The position numbers and the translations under genes are program-made. A stretch of 17,205 nucleotides of DNA. Source: JADLBR01 sp020847615 (lineage in GTDB: Bacteria > Verrucomicrobiota > Verrucomicrobiia > JADLBR01). Below, piece after piece: positions 1 to 7,812 of this stretch. Numbering within the stretch: the stretch's first letter is position 1; every line of letters begins with the position of its first letter. Under the pieces are notes generated by a model. It searched no databases. It was not told the origin of the DNA and saw only the letters and a list, made by a program, of their open reading frames with translations. The stretch spans positions 1 through 17,205 of the forward strand of contig JAPKHT010000123.1 of the NCBI GenBank assembly GCA_026646655.1, written 5' to 3'.

Positions 1-125
1 CACTACAGACCCACTCGCGTCCCCATCGTTATCGCCGACTCCCGCCCCTCAACGACTTGCGAATCATGCCGACCGCTGCAACGCCAAAAAAACCGCCCCG
101 CACTCCTCAAACTGACGAACTTGGG

Positions 126-3100
126 CTAGGGGCGAACCGTGGGGCAGACAGGAATGTCTGCCCCACGGCGATCCGGATGCCGGTTCTTCTCCAATCCCAC
201 GAAGATCTCGCTGAGCTCGTCCCAGGACTTTCTAGTTGGGCGCGGGCCCTTGACCCATTCGACCTCCCTGCCGCGCCACAGGGAGTAGATGGCCGGGACG
301 ATCTCGAGGGTGAGGATGGTCGAGGTGATGAGGCCGCCGACCATCGGGGCGGCGATGCGCTGGATGGCCTCGGCGCCCGCGCCGTGCGCCCAGAGCGCCG
401 GGAGCAGGGCCATGATCGTTGTGCCCACGGTCATGAGTTTCGGGCGCACGCGCTGGACGGCGCCGTAGGTGATCGCCTCGAACAGGTCATGCTGGGTCCG
501 CATCCGGCCCGCCCTCCGGTAGGCGTCGAAAGCCTCGTCGAGGTAGATGATCATGACGGTGCCGGTCTGGGCGGCGAGTCCCGCGAGCGCAATGATGCCC
601 ACCCAGACCGCGATGCTCATGTTGTAGCCCATCATCCAGAGAAACCAGATGCTGCCGGTCATGGCGAAGGGGATGGACAGGAGGATGATGAGCGTCTCGG
701 CCACACTCTTGAAGTTCGCGTAGAGCAGCACGAAGATGATCGCGAGGGTGACGGGCACGACCAGCCGCAGGCGCTCGCGCACCCGCAGCATGTGCTCGTA
801 CTGGCCCGACCACTCCAGGCGGTAGCCCGCCGGCAGTAGCCCGGCCCGCTCGATCTTTTCCGCGACGGCGGCCTTCGCCTCCTCGACGTAACCGCCGATG
901 TCGCGTCCCGTCATGTCCACATAGACCCAGCCGGTGAGGGAGCCATTCTCGTTGCGGATCACAGGCGGACCGGTTGTCGTGCGGAAGTCCGCCAGGTGGC
1001 CAAGCGGGACCTGCTGGGGTCCGCCCGCCGCGGGGGAGGCCCCCATGCCTTCGGCGGCCGCGGCGCCGCCACCGGACGGGTTGGCCTGGACCGGGACCAG
1101 GACCCGCCTGAGGCGCTCGGCGTCGTCGCGCAGTTCGCGGCTGTAGCGGACGTTGATGGTGTAGCGCTCCCTGCCCTCGATGGTCCGCGCGATCGCCATG
1201 CCGCCGATGGACGTCTCCACCTGCATCAGCACGTCCTCGACGTTGAGCCCATAGCGGGCGATCTCGGCGCGCCTCGGGATGATATCGAGGTAGTAGCCGC
1301 CGGTCGTGCGCTCGGCGAATACGCTGCGCGTGCCCGGGATCGCGCGCATGACCGATTCGATGCGCTCGCCCAGTTTCCGTATCTCGTCCAGGTCTGGCCC
1401 AAAGATCTTGATGCCGATTGGGGTGCGGATGCCTGTGGTGAGCATGTCGATGCGCCCCTTGATGGGCATGGTCCAGGCGTTGACCTGGCCCGGGATCTGC
1501 AGGGCCTCGTCCATCTCGGTGATCAACTCGTCCCAGGTCATGCGGCCCCGGTCGGGCCAGATCGGACGGAGGATCGGCCTGAGCCAGTCCGGCGCCCAGC
1601 CGGAGTACCAGCGCTCCCGCGGCAGCGTGCGCCACTCCTCCTCGGGTCGCAGTTGGACGACCGTCTCGAACATCTCCAGCGGCGCGGGATCGGTGGCGGT
1701 CTCCGAGCGACCGGCCTTGCCGTGGACCGTGAGCACCTCGGGGAACTGCTTCAGTATGCGGTCCTGGATCTGCATCACCCGCGTCGCCTCGGTGATCGAC
1801 ATGGTGGGCAGCGAGGTCGGCATGTAGAGGATCGTCCCCTCATTGAGTGGGGGCATGAACTCGGAGCCCAGCCGCTTGTAGACAGGGAAGGATGAGGCAA
1901 CGGCGACCACGGCGATGGCGACCGACAGGATGCGCCGCCTCATCAGCATGCTGACCCAGGGGTAGTAGATCCTGTGCAGCAGGCGGCTGATGGGGTGCCT
2001 GTGCTCGGGGATGACCTTGGCCCCGGTCATCAGGACAATGAGCGCCGGGCCGATGGTGATCGAGAGAAACGCCGCCCAGGCCATCGTGAACGTCTTGGTG
2101 TAGGCCAGCGGCTTGAACATCCGTCCCTCCTGCGACTCCAGCGTGAAGACGGGCATGAAACTGACCGTGATGACCAGGAGCGCGAAGAACAGGGGTTTGC
2201 CGAGCTGCTTGCACGACTCGATGATGATCTCCTGGCGCTCGGCTCGGCCGAGTCCCGGGGGGGCGTGCTCGAGCTTCTTGTGCACGTTTTCCACCAGCGC
2301 GAGCGCCTCGTCGCAGAGCACGCCTATGGATATGGCGATGCCGGCCAGCGACATGATGTTTGCCGTCAGCCCCATGAAGTACATGGGGATGAAGGCCAGG
2401 GAGACCGCGATGGGGAGCGTGATGATCGCACGGGCCGCGCCGCCGAGATCCAGGAGGAAGATGACGATGATGATCGAGACGATGATGGACTCCTCGATGA
2501 TCGTCCGGGTGAGCGTATGGATGGAGCGGTTGATGAGGTCGGAGCGGTCGTAGGTCGTGACGATCTCGACGCCCTCTGGAAGGGACGGCCTGATCTCCTC
2601 CAGCTTGGCCTTGATGCGGTCGATGACCTGGAGGACGTTCTGCCCAAATCGGACGACGACGATGCCGCCGGTGGTTTCCCCCTCGCCGTTGAAGTCGCTG
2701 GCGCCGCGCCGCATCTCTGGGCCGAACGCGATGTTGCGGGCCACGTCCCGCAGCAGGATGGGAGTCCCGCGGGCATCGGCGCCCACGACGACCAGGCGCA
2801 GGTCCTCCAGCGACTGGATGTAGCCCTTGCCCCGCACGAGATAGGTGGTGCCGTTCTGCTCGAGCTCGCGCCCGCCCACGTCGTTGTTGGCGCTTCGGAT
2901 GGCGGCCACGACGCGGCTGATGGGCACGCCGTAGGCGAGGAGCCTGTCGGGGTCGATCTCGACCTGGTACTGTTTTTCGAATCCGCCTATGGTGGCCACC
3001 TCGGCGACGCCCTCGACGCTCTGGATCCAGTAGCGCAGGTGCCAGTGCTGGAAAGAGCGCAGGTCGGCGAGGTCGCGCTTGCCGCTCTTGTCCACCAGCG

Positions 3101-3587
3101 CGTATTGGAAACCCCAGCCGACGCCGGTGGCGTCGGGGCCCAGGGTGGGGGTGACGCCGGGGGGGAGGCTCCCGGCCAGGCCCTGCATGTACTCCAGGAC
3201 TCGAGACCGCGCCCAGTAGATGTCCGTGTCATCCTGAAAGATCACGTACACGAACGAGTACCCGAAGAAGGAGTATCCTCGCACCGTGCGGACCTTGGGC
3301 GCGCTGATTAGCTTGGTGACGATGGGATAGGTGACCTGGTCTTCCACCAGGTTTGGGCTGCGGCCCTCCCACTGCGTGAAGACGATGACCTGGACATCGG
3401 TCAGGTCGGGTATGGCGTCCAGGGGGGTGTTGCGCAGGCAGAAGACGCCGCCGAGCGTCAGCGTTCCCACCAGCGTGAACACCATGAACTTGTTGTGGGC
3501 GCTCCAGCCGATGATCCGCTCGATAAGCGATTCGCGGTGTTGCCGCGTGGGCTCCGGTCGGGTTTCCTGCGGGGCGGGGGGCTTCAT
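126..3587 (-). CDS. cusA: CusA/SilA-type heavy-metal RND efflux transporter
   Basis: Inner-membrane proton-driven pump of a tripartite CBA complex, 1153 residues, usual for HME-RND proteins (about 1050) plus extensions. The proton-relay segment GIAISIGVLCDEALALVEN is at about 416-434, with the essential Asp at 426. The three methionines that relay Cu(I)/Ag(I) in E. coli CusA (M573, M623, M672) align with M589 (LYMP), M639 (PLEM) and M715 (RIDM), so a monovalent copper or silver substrate is likely. A tryptophan/proline-rich insertion of roughly 27 residues (about 652-682) separates the last two. The ATG at 3587 was chosen because the alignable N-terminus starts there; it lies 14 bp after the cusB stop, and a GTG at 3599 is a possible alternative. 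Odd point: the last codons run through a perfect palindrome (137-168), so the final residues are not ancestral. It is the third gene of the pump operon. Confidence 0.95.
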   Translation of the reverse strand: MKPPAPQETRPEPTRQHRESLIERIIGWSAHNKFMVFTLVGTLTLGGVFCLRNTPLDAIPDLTDVQVIVFTQWEGRSPNLVEDQVTYPIVTKLISAPKVRTVRGYSFFGYSFVYVIFQDDTDIYWARSRVLEYMQGLAGSLPPGVTPTLGPDATGVGWGFQYALVDKSGKRDLADLRSFQHWHLRYWIQSVEGVAEVATIGGFEKQYQVEIDPDRLLAYGVPISRVVAAIRSANNDVGGRELEQNGTTYLVRGKGYIQSLEDLRLVVVGADARGTPILLRDVARNIAFGPEMRRGASDFNGEGETTGGIVVVRFGQNVLQVIDRIKAKLEEIRPSLPEGVEIVTTYDRSDLINRSIHTLTRTIIEESIIVSIIIVIFLLDLGGAARAIITLPIAVSLAFIPMYFMGLTANIMSLAGIAISIGVLCDEALALVENVHKKLEHAPPGLGRAERQEIIIESCKQLGKPLFFALLVITVSFMPVFTLESQEGRMFKPLAYTKTFTMAWAAFLSITIGPALIVLMTGAKVIPEHRHPISRLLHRIYYPWVSMLMRRRILSVAIAVVAVASSFPVYKRLGSEFMPPLNEGTILYMPTSLPTMSITEATRVMQIQDRILKQFPEVLTVHGKAGRSETATDPAPLEMFETVVQLRPEEEWRTLPRERWYSGWAPDWLRPILRPIWPDRGRMTWDELITEMDEALQIPGQVNAWTMPIKGRIDMLTTGIRTPIGIKIFGPDLDEIRKLGERIESVMRAIPGTRSVFAERTTGGYYLDIIPRRAEIARYGLNVEDVLMQVETSIGGMAIARTIEGRERYTINVRYSRELRDDAERLRRVLVPVQANPSGGGAAAAEGMGASPAAGGPQQVPLGHLADFRTTTGPPVIRNENGSLTGWVYVDMTGRDIGGYVEEAKAAVAEKIERAGLLPAGYRLEWSGQYEHMLRVRERLRLVVPVTLAIIFVLLYANFKSVAETLIILLSIPFAMTGSIWFLWMMGYNMSIAVWVGIIALAGLAAQTGTVMIIYLDEAFDAYRRAGRMRTQHDLFEAITYGAVQRVRPKLMTVGTTIMALLPALWAHGAGAEAIQRIAAPMVGGLITSTILTLEIVPAIYSLWRGREVEWVKGPRPTRKSWDELSEIFVGLEKNRHPDRRGADIPVCPTVRP
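137..168. repeat. Perfect 14-bp palindrome with GGAA loop inside the 3' end of cusA
   Basis: CCGTGGGGCAGACA, a 4-nt spacer GGAA, then its exact reverse complement. It encodes the end of CusA (ADIPVCPTVRP) just before the TAG at 126-128. I associate this GGGGCAGACA palindrome with dispersed repeats in PVC genomes, but cannot check here. As RNA it would form a very stable hairpin at the end of the pump mRNA and could act as a 3' stabiliser or terminator. No T-run follows it directly on the minus strand; the nearest T7 is about 45 nt further on (86-92). Confidence 0.85.
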
Positions 3588-3601
3588 GGTGTCGCTCACG
3601 C

Positions 3602-4903
3602 TCAGTGCTTGTGTTCCGCGGGCGCGCCCATGCCCGAGATGGCGGCCTTGAGCTGGCTCTCGGAATCCACGAGGAAGAGGGCGCGGGTGACGACGGACTC
3701 GCCCTCCTTGGCCCCGCCGATCACCTCGTAGTGATCGTCGGTCCTCGAGCCGATCTCGATCTCGCGGGGCTCCAGGTGGCCATCGTCGCGCGCGACGAAT
3801 GCGACATGGCGGGTGCCCGTGTCGATGACGGCGCTGGCGGGGATCGAGAGCTTCTCTCCCAGCGGGACGCGGATCTCGACGTTCGCCCACATGTCGGGGC
3901 GCAGGAGGTGCCCGGGGTTATCCAGCTCGAGGCGGACCTCGCCGCGGCGGGTCATCCGGTCGATGTGGGGATAGATGAATGTGACCTTGGTCGGGAAAGG
4001 GCGATTGCCGAGGTAGGGGAATTCGACCATGGCATCCACGCCCTCTTTGACGAGCGGCATCTCGAATTCGAATAGGGCGGCGCGCAGCCAGAGGTGCGAG
4101 AGGTCGCCGATCTCGTAGAGCGTCTCGCCGGCCATGAAGGCCTTGCCCTCGACGGCCGTCTTGGTGATCACGTGGCCGCTGAAGGGTGCGCGGAAGAGCA
4201 GTTCGTCGGTGGCGGTGCCCCTCTGCCCGATAACCGCGAGTTCCTCGGCCCCGACTTCCCAGAGCTCGAGTCTCCTGCGGGCCGCGTCCAGGAGGCGCCT
4301 GGCGTCGCGGCGCCGCTCGTCGTCGGGGCCCGATTCGAGCTTCTGGTGCTGGCGGAGGGCGAGGAGGTATTCGTTTTCGGTCACGAGGAGGTCGGGGCTG
4401 TAGACGGTGAAGAGGGGTTGGCCCTTTTCGACCGGCGCGCCGGTGAAATCGACATGGAGCGTTTTGACCCATCCGTTGAACCGCGGGGCGATCCTGGCGA
4501 ACCGGGTCTCGTCGTGCTCGACGACCGCGGTGGTCCGGATGATCCGGGACAGCGCCCGCCTTTCGACGGTCGAGGTCTGGAGTCCGATCATCTGCCGCTT
4601 TTCCGGGGAGAGGAAGATGGCGGTGCGGCCTGTCTCCGCGGCGCAGCAGTGAGTCCCGTGGTCGGCAGGGGCGGCGTCACCCTTGATGGGCACCAGTTTC
4701 ATGTTGCAGATGGGGCAGTCGCCGGGCTGTTCGCTGACGTAGGTCGGGTGCATCGGGCAGTGGTACTTGGAGGAGGTCTGGTCCCCGGCATCGGCCCCCC
4801 CCTTGCACCCGGCAAGGGCCAGCGCGATGGACGCGATCGCGGAGAGCACTTTGGCGCCTTCGTGTCTTGGCGAGAGGTTCGGGATTCTCGGGCGAGATTC
4901 CAT
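3602..4903 (-). CDS. cusB: CusB-type membrane-fusion lipoprotein with heavy-metal-binding domain
   Basis: Periplasmic adaptor joining the RND pump to the outer-membrane channel; 433 residues from the ATG at 4903. A lipobox (LALAGC, Cys33) predicts a lipoprotein. It is followed by a heavy-metal-binding domain of the YHCPMHP...GDCPICNMKL type (about 47-74), common at the N-terminus of CusB relatives. Next come the beta-barrel/lipoyl region (RIAPRFNGWVKTL), a charged helical hairpin (about 185-220) and the closing barrel (LFRAPFSGHV, GDLSHLWLRA). The open frame continues upstream to an ATG at 5029 overlapping the end of the outer-membrane gene, but that would bury the signal peptide behind 60 residues made of repeat-derived sequence, so I reject it. 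A GTG at 4849 with GAAGG 7 nt upstream is a serious alternative, although it leaves a signal peptide with no positive charge. The C-terminus ends in a His-rich AEHKH. Confidence 0.92.
   Translation of the reverse strand: MESRPRIPNLSPRHEGAKVLSAIASIALALAGCKGGADAGDQTSSKYHCPMHPTYVSEQPGDCPICNMKLVPIKGDAAPADHGTHCCAAETGRTAIFLSPEKRQMIGLQTSTVERRALSRIIRTTAVVEHDETRFARIAPRFNGWVKTLHVDFTGAPVEKGQPLFTVYSPDLLVTENEYLLALRQHQKLESGPDDERRRDARRLLDAARRRLELWEVGAEELAVIGQRGTATDELLFRAPFSGHVITKTAVEGKAFMAGETLYEIGDLSHLWLRAALFEFEMPLVKEGVDAMVEFPYLGNRPFPTKVTFIYPHIDRMTRRGEVRLELDNPGHLLRPDMWANVEIRVPLGEKLSIPASAVIDTGTRHVAFVARDDGHLEPREIEIGSRTDDHYEVIGGAKEGESVVTRALFLVDSESQLKAAISGMGAPAEHKH
4847..4861 (-). promoter_or_regulatory. Possible ribosome binding site for an internal GTG start of cusB
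   Basis: On the minus strand GAAGG (4857-4861) stands 7 nt before GTG (4847-4849), which would open a signal peptide directly at its hydrophobic part. No comparable site precedes the ATG at 4903. The match may be fortuitous, because this stretch also resembles a dispersed repeat. Confidence 0.35.
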
Positions 4904-4938
4904 CCGGCGGCTGCCGGACCACCGGCTTGGAAAAACGT

Positions 4939-4984
4939 GGCCGAAGCCGTGAGGCTTTGGCCGCCAAACGCTTGCGCGTTCGGC
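4939..4984. repeat. Two adjacent imperfect hairpins between the outer-membrane gene and cusB
   Basis: Hairpin 1 pairs GGCCGAAGCC (4939-4948) with GGCTTTGGCC (4953-4962) around GTGA, with one mismatch. Hairpin 2 pairs GCCAAACGC (4963-4971) with GCGTTCGGC (4976-4984) around TTGC, also with one mismatch. They directly abut, a REP-like arrangement. They sit in the 5' leader of cusB and supply the spurious residues of the longer cusB reading frame. Confidence 0.6.
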
Positions 4985-5012
4985 TACGGGAAGCGATGCG
5001 GCAATTTTCGAG

Positions 5013-6452
5013 TCAGCGTCGGGTTGCATGGGGAACCTTACGGGTCGGGGGTTGAACGGGGGCCGAAGGCGATGCGGGCAGCGGCGCCCCCTCGGGCTGA
5101 AGCGCGGCGATCACGATGGCGATCTCAGCGACGGCCAGCTCGCGCTGCGTGCGCGCGTCCACCTCGGAGAGCCGCAGGTCGAGCAGGGTGCGCTCGGCAT
5201 CCAGGAGATTGATAAAGTCGGTCTTGCCTGTGGCGTAGGACTCGCGCGCGATATCGAGGGACATGCGGGCCTTGGGGAGGAGCCCTTCCGTGATGAGCTG
5301 GGCGTTGCGGGTGGCCTCGCGGTACATGAACGCCTTCTCAGCAAAGTCGACGGCGAGCTGGATCTGCTCAGCCCCCAGGCGGGCGGACGCCGCGGCCTTC
5401 CGGGCCTGGGCGCCGGCGATCTCCGCCGCGATCTTGTCGCGCCAGAGCGGAACGGTGAACCCGATGGACGGCCGGACCATGACGGGAAAGGCGCTGGCAT
5501 CGGCCTCGATGCTGGCGCTGAAATCGGGCACCTTCGACTGGTGGGCGAGGCGGATGCCGGCCTCGGCCACGCGCAACTCCTCCTCCATCGCCCTGAGCCG
5601 CGGGTTGCGGGCCAGGGCGGTCGCGAGCAACTGGTCGGCGGTGACGCCGAGCGGCGTGGACTCGAATCGCGCGGGGAGCGGTGGGTCGGGCGCGCCCGCG
5701 CCCAGGCCGAGAGCGGCCTTGAGCTGCGCCATCAGGGGGCCGCGCGAATCCTCCAGGTTGGCGATCTCGTTGCGCAGGCGGTCCTGCTCGATCTGCGCGC
5801 GCAGCGCATCCTGGAGCGTGACCTTGCCCGCCTCGCTCTGGGCCCGAGCGATGCGCTCGAGATCGGTCATCAGGGCCAGTGTCTCCCCCGTGATGCGGGC
5901 CTTGTCCCCGAGGAAGTGGAGGCGGTAGTACGCCCGCTTGACGCGGAAGGCGGCATCGAGGACCGCGGCCTCGAAGGCGTGGAATTTGGACTGGCTCTCG
6001 GCGGTGGCGACGTCGGCGCGCAGGCCCAGGCGCCCGAACCAGGGCAGCTCGGACATGAGGCCGGGCATGATCACCGTGACGATGTCCTGGATGTCGAGCT
6101 CGAGGCCCAGACGGGGATCGGGCAGCGATCGCTCTGTGGTGATCCGCTCGACGGCGGCCGCGTAATCGTAATACGCGGCCTCGATGCGCGGGTCATTGAG
6201 CATCGCGAATGTCAGGAGGGTGCCGAGGGTGACGTTCGCGTCCAGCGCCGGGAGAGTGGGCCTGCGGTCGCCGGGGCGGTACGCGGCCTCAGTGGCGGCG
6301 AGGCCCGCGCGTGCCTGGTGCTCGCCGGAGGTGGGGATCCCCGCGCAACCGGACAGGGCCGAGATCGCCGCCGCCGCGGCAACCGCAGCGAGCAGGGGGA
6401 TGGAGCGACGATTGCTTTCCGGGGGGTTCTGCGTGCGCGGTTGCGGGGTCAT
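5013..6452 (-). CDS. cusC: CusC/TolC-family outer-membrane efflux lipoprotein
   Basis: Outer-membrane channel of the CBA pump, 479 residues. An LSGC lipobox (Cys36) after an Ala-rich segment predicts lipidation, as in CusC. Two outer-membrane-efflux repeats are visible: LLTFAMLNDPRIEAAYYDY at about 79-97 and LLATALARNPRLRAMEEEL at about 275-293, each followed by long helices (ADVATAESQSKFHAF; ARESYATGKTDFINLLDAER). This is the usual signature of the family. The ATG at 6452 was chosen because it gives a normal-length signal peptide; the frame extends to 6575 but that would cover the end of the sensor gene. No good ribosome binding site is visible. It is the first pump gene, 89 bp after the metal sensor. 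The gene symbol is by position and family; ortholog status was not tested. Confidence 0.9.
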   Translation of the reverse strand: MTPQPRTQNPPESNRRSIPLLAAVAAAAAISALSGCAGIPTSGEHQARAGLAATEAAYRPGDRRPTLPALDANVTLGTLLTFAMLNDPRIEAAYYDYAAAVERITTERSLPDPRLGLELDIQDIVTVIMPGLMSELPWFGRLGLRADVATAESQSKFHAFEAAVLDAAFRVKRAYYRLHFLGDKARITGETLALMTDLERIARAQSEAGKVTLQDALRAQIEQDRLRNEIANLEDSRGPLMAQLKAALGLGAGAPDPPLPARFESTPLGVTADQLLATALARNPRLRAMEEELRVAEAGIRLAHQSKVPDFSASIEADASAFPVMVRPSIGFTVPLWRDKIAAEIAGAQARKAAASARLGAEQIQLAVDFAEKAFMYREATRNAQLITEGLLPKARMSLDIARESYATGKTDFINLLDAERTLLDLRLSEVDARTQRELAVAEIAIVIAALQPEGAPLPASPSAPVQPPTRKVPHATRR

Positions 6453-6494
6453 GGGAGTAAGATATTCCCGTGTTCCGGGATTGGGTAGTCCTCT

Positions 6495-6511
6495 GTCCCC
6501 GGCGCGGGGAC
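6495..6511 (-). promoter_or_regulatory. Hairpin in the sensor-to-cusC gap
   Basis: GTCCCCG and CGGGGAC pair perfectly around a 3-nt spacer. A weaker hairpin (TCCCG, 5-nt spacer, CGGGA) follows just before cusC. There is no T-run, so it is not a classical terminator. It may tune expression or processing between regulator and pump genes. Confidence 0.4.
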
Positions 6512-6541
6512 CATCGGGTGTGACGCGCGCGGCCGTTATCT

Positions 6542-7006
6542 CTAGTACAAGCACATGCCGCTCCCGCACTCGCAACGGTTGAAGACCCGCGCCTTCATCA
6601 TGGCGAGATAACGCTTTCCCTGGTCCCGCGGCATGGCGACCGCGACGGACTGCGCGTGCCGCAGGTACAGGCGCTGCGACTCGTGACGGAGGTCGGCCGC
6701 CTCGCGCAACGCCGCATCCAGGGCTGGCGAGTAGGCCTCATCCCGTCCCGCCTGGGTCTCGATGCGCCGGCGGTTCTCGACGACGCGCCGACAGATGTCC
6801 TCGCAGATGGGCAGGTACGCCTCGTGCAGCGCGCGCACACGCTCGAAAGTCGAGTCATCGAGGGAGAATTCTGACTTGAGCCAATCCAGGCTCTCGTGGT
6901 GCGCCGGTGGCGCACCGCACTGGGTCTGCCTGGTGCCCGCGCCCGTCCAGAAGGCCACGGCGCCGAGCGCGGCGCTCAAGAGCAGGATGGCTATCGCCCG
7001 GGTCAT
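6542..7006 (-). CDS. CnrX/ZraP-like periplasmic heavy-metal sensor
   Basis: A 154-residue protein with an N-terminal signal anchor (about 4-20) and a helical periplasmic domain. It has the pattern of the periplasmic heavy-metal sensor family: DWLKSEFSLDDSTFERVRALHEAYLPIC at about 41-68, then CEDIC and a second helix pair. In CnrX the periplasmic domain binds metal and signals through the membrane antagonist to release an ECF sigma factor. Potential ligands are H36, H37, H61, C68, C72, H117 and a C-terminal CECGSGMC cluster (145-152) that the well-studied CnrX does not have, to my knowledge. The start is fixed by ATGA overlap with the preceding stop (7003-7006), implying translational coupling to the one-TM protein upstream. 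It lies directly before cusCBA. Confidence 0.82.
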   Translation of the reverse strand: MTRAIAILLLSAALGAVAFWTGAGTRQTQCGAPPAHHESLDWLKSEFSLDDSTFERVRALHEAYLPICEDICRRVVENRRRIETQAGRDEAYSPALDAALREAADLRHESQRLYLRHAQSVAVAMPRDQGKRYLAMMKARVFNRCECGSGMCLY

Positions 7007-7350
7007 GGCCCCTCCCTGTGGCGCGATGCCAGGACGTACGGATCCAGGGAATCGACATAGGCGAGCTGGTAGAACCTCTCGGAATCCGCCGATGTCGGGC
7101 GATCGTGAAAGCGGCCCAGGAGGAATCCGATCGCCAGGGCCAGCGCGGGCACCGCGGCCGCCAGGCGGAAATCACCCAGTAGTTGGTTCGCGGCATCCCC
7201 GAGCCGGAGCCAGCCGCCGGCGCGGCGCTCCTCCCGGCGGCGGATGCGCCGCCAGACGGCGCCCCGGAAGTCGGGCGGCATCTCCACATCGGCTCGCCAG
7301 GCGGACAGCGCCCGCCGCAGCGAGGGGTCCGCCGGCCGCTGGTCTCTCAT
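7003..7350 (-). CDS. Small one-TM protein, probable membrane antagonist of the ECF sigma factor
   Basis: 115 residues with a basic cytoplasmic N-terminus containing PPDFRGAVWRRIRRRE (25-40), one membrane segment (about 62-79) and a short periplasmic tail (SLDPYVLA). This matches small proteins I associate with ECF sigma/heavy-metal-sensor pairs in PVC bacteria. By position it corresponds to CnrY, the anti-sigma factor of cnrYXH. No zinc-finger anti-sigma motif is present, so the role is inferred from topology and neighbours. AAGGA (7360-7364) is 9 nt before the ATG at 7350 but only 3 nt before the ATG at 7356, so I prefer 7350. The stop overlaps the sensor start by 4 bp. Confidence 0.75.
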   Translation of the reverse strand: MRDQRPADPSLRRALSAWRADVEMPPDFRGAVWRRIRRREERRAGGWLRLGDAANQLLGDFRLAAAVPALALAIGFLLGRFHDRPTSADSERFYQLAYVDSLDPYVLASRHREGP

Positions 7351-7387
7351 AGGCATCTGTCCTTGTCCGCCCCGGGCGCTCCGCGAG

Positions 7388-7409
7388 AGGGCGACCGTGG
7401 CGTCGCCCT
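7388..7409. promoter_or_regulatory. 8-bp-stem hairpin ahead of the sigma-antagonist gene
   Basis: AGGGCGAC pairs with GTCGCCCT around a 6-nt loop in the 82-bp gap after the gene at 7433-7768. No T-run follows on the minus strand. It may be an inefficient terminator or an RNA processing site separating the very small secreted protein gene from the regulators. Confidence 0.4.
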
Positions 7410-7432
7410 AGCGGCTTCGCAAATGCCCGGCA

Positions 7433-7768
7433 TCATGGGTTGCAGGCGGCCGAGCACGCCATCGTGGTGCGCGTCTCCTTGCTGCCCGCCTTTGTCACCC
7501 TCACCGTGAACTTGCAGCCGGGACAGCGGTGTTCCTGCACGTACCGCACGCCATGGGAGCGCTCCTTGCTGTCCATCGGCACGCGGACGGCCGCCAGCTT
7601 GTATCTGCAGTGCGGGCACGACAGCTTCTGGCCGCCGCCAGCCTGATTCACGGCATAGATCGGCCCGACCCCGAGCCGTTCGCCCTTGGTCGTGTCGGCC
7701 GCCGGGGATTGGAGTGTCATTCCCAGCGCCGCCATCGCCGCCAAGCTGAACCATCGTATCGCTTTCAT
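7433..7768 (-). CDS. Secreted small Cys-rich protein, paralog A (CPxC-X27-CPxC)
   Basis: I do not recognise a named family. The 111-residue protein has a clear signal peptide (MKAIRWFSLAAMAALG, cleavage likely near residue 23) followed by about 88 mature residues. CPHC at 51-54 and CPGC at 82-85 form a zinc-ribbon-like or rubredoxin-like pair 27 residues apart, and a final MACSAAC adds two more cysteines. It resembles the protein at 9465-9803, with the same signal style (MK-x3-WF-x-LAA), the same 27-residue spacing and VRV at the same place. The start is supported by GGAAGGA 7 nt before the ATG. Lying between the sigma factor and its putative antagonist, it is likely part of the metal response and may bind metal in the periplasm; this is inference. 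Confidence 0.78.
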   Translation of the reverse strand: MKAIRWFSLAAMAALGMTLQSPAADTTKGERLGVGPIYAVNQAGGGQKLSCPHCRYKLAAVRVPMDSKERSHGVRYVQEHRCPGCKFTVRVTKAGSKETRTTMACSAACNP

Positions 7769-7793
7769 CGCGTCATCCTTCCTCTTTTTGAGT

Positions 7794-7812
7794 GGCGGTC
7801 ACCATGACCGCC
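7794..7812. promoter_or_regulatory. Perfect 8-bp palindrome upstream of the Cys-rich gene (operator or hairpin)
   Basis: On the minus strand GGCGGTCA-TGG-TGACCGCC, ending 25 nt before the ATG at 7768. A closely related sequence (CGGTC, 1 nt, GGTGACCGCC) lies upstream of the paralogous gene at 9897-9912, which suggests a shared control site rather than chance. Confidence 0.5.

Noticed and set aside
84..110. GC-rich tract followed by T7 on the minus strand, as an intrinsic terminator for cusA
   Set aside because: The GC tract (about 94-105) has no complementary arm just upstream, so there is no stem directly ahead of the T-run.
1974..3311. 445-codon plus-strand frame opposite cusA
   Set aside because: Antisense to conserved RND sequence, strongly Asp/Arg/His-biased, no domain.
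126..3890. Longer cusA start at 3890
   Set aside because: It would overlap cusB by nearly 300 bp, and the added Arg/His-rich residues match no RND protein; the ATG at 3587 begins the alignable N-terminus.
3602..5029. cusB starting at the ATG at 5029, overlapping cusC
   Set aside because: The hydrophobic signal and lipobox would lie after residue 60, behind codons derived from repeat hairpins.
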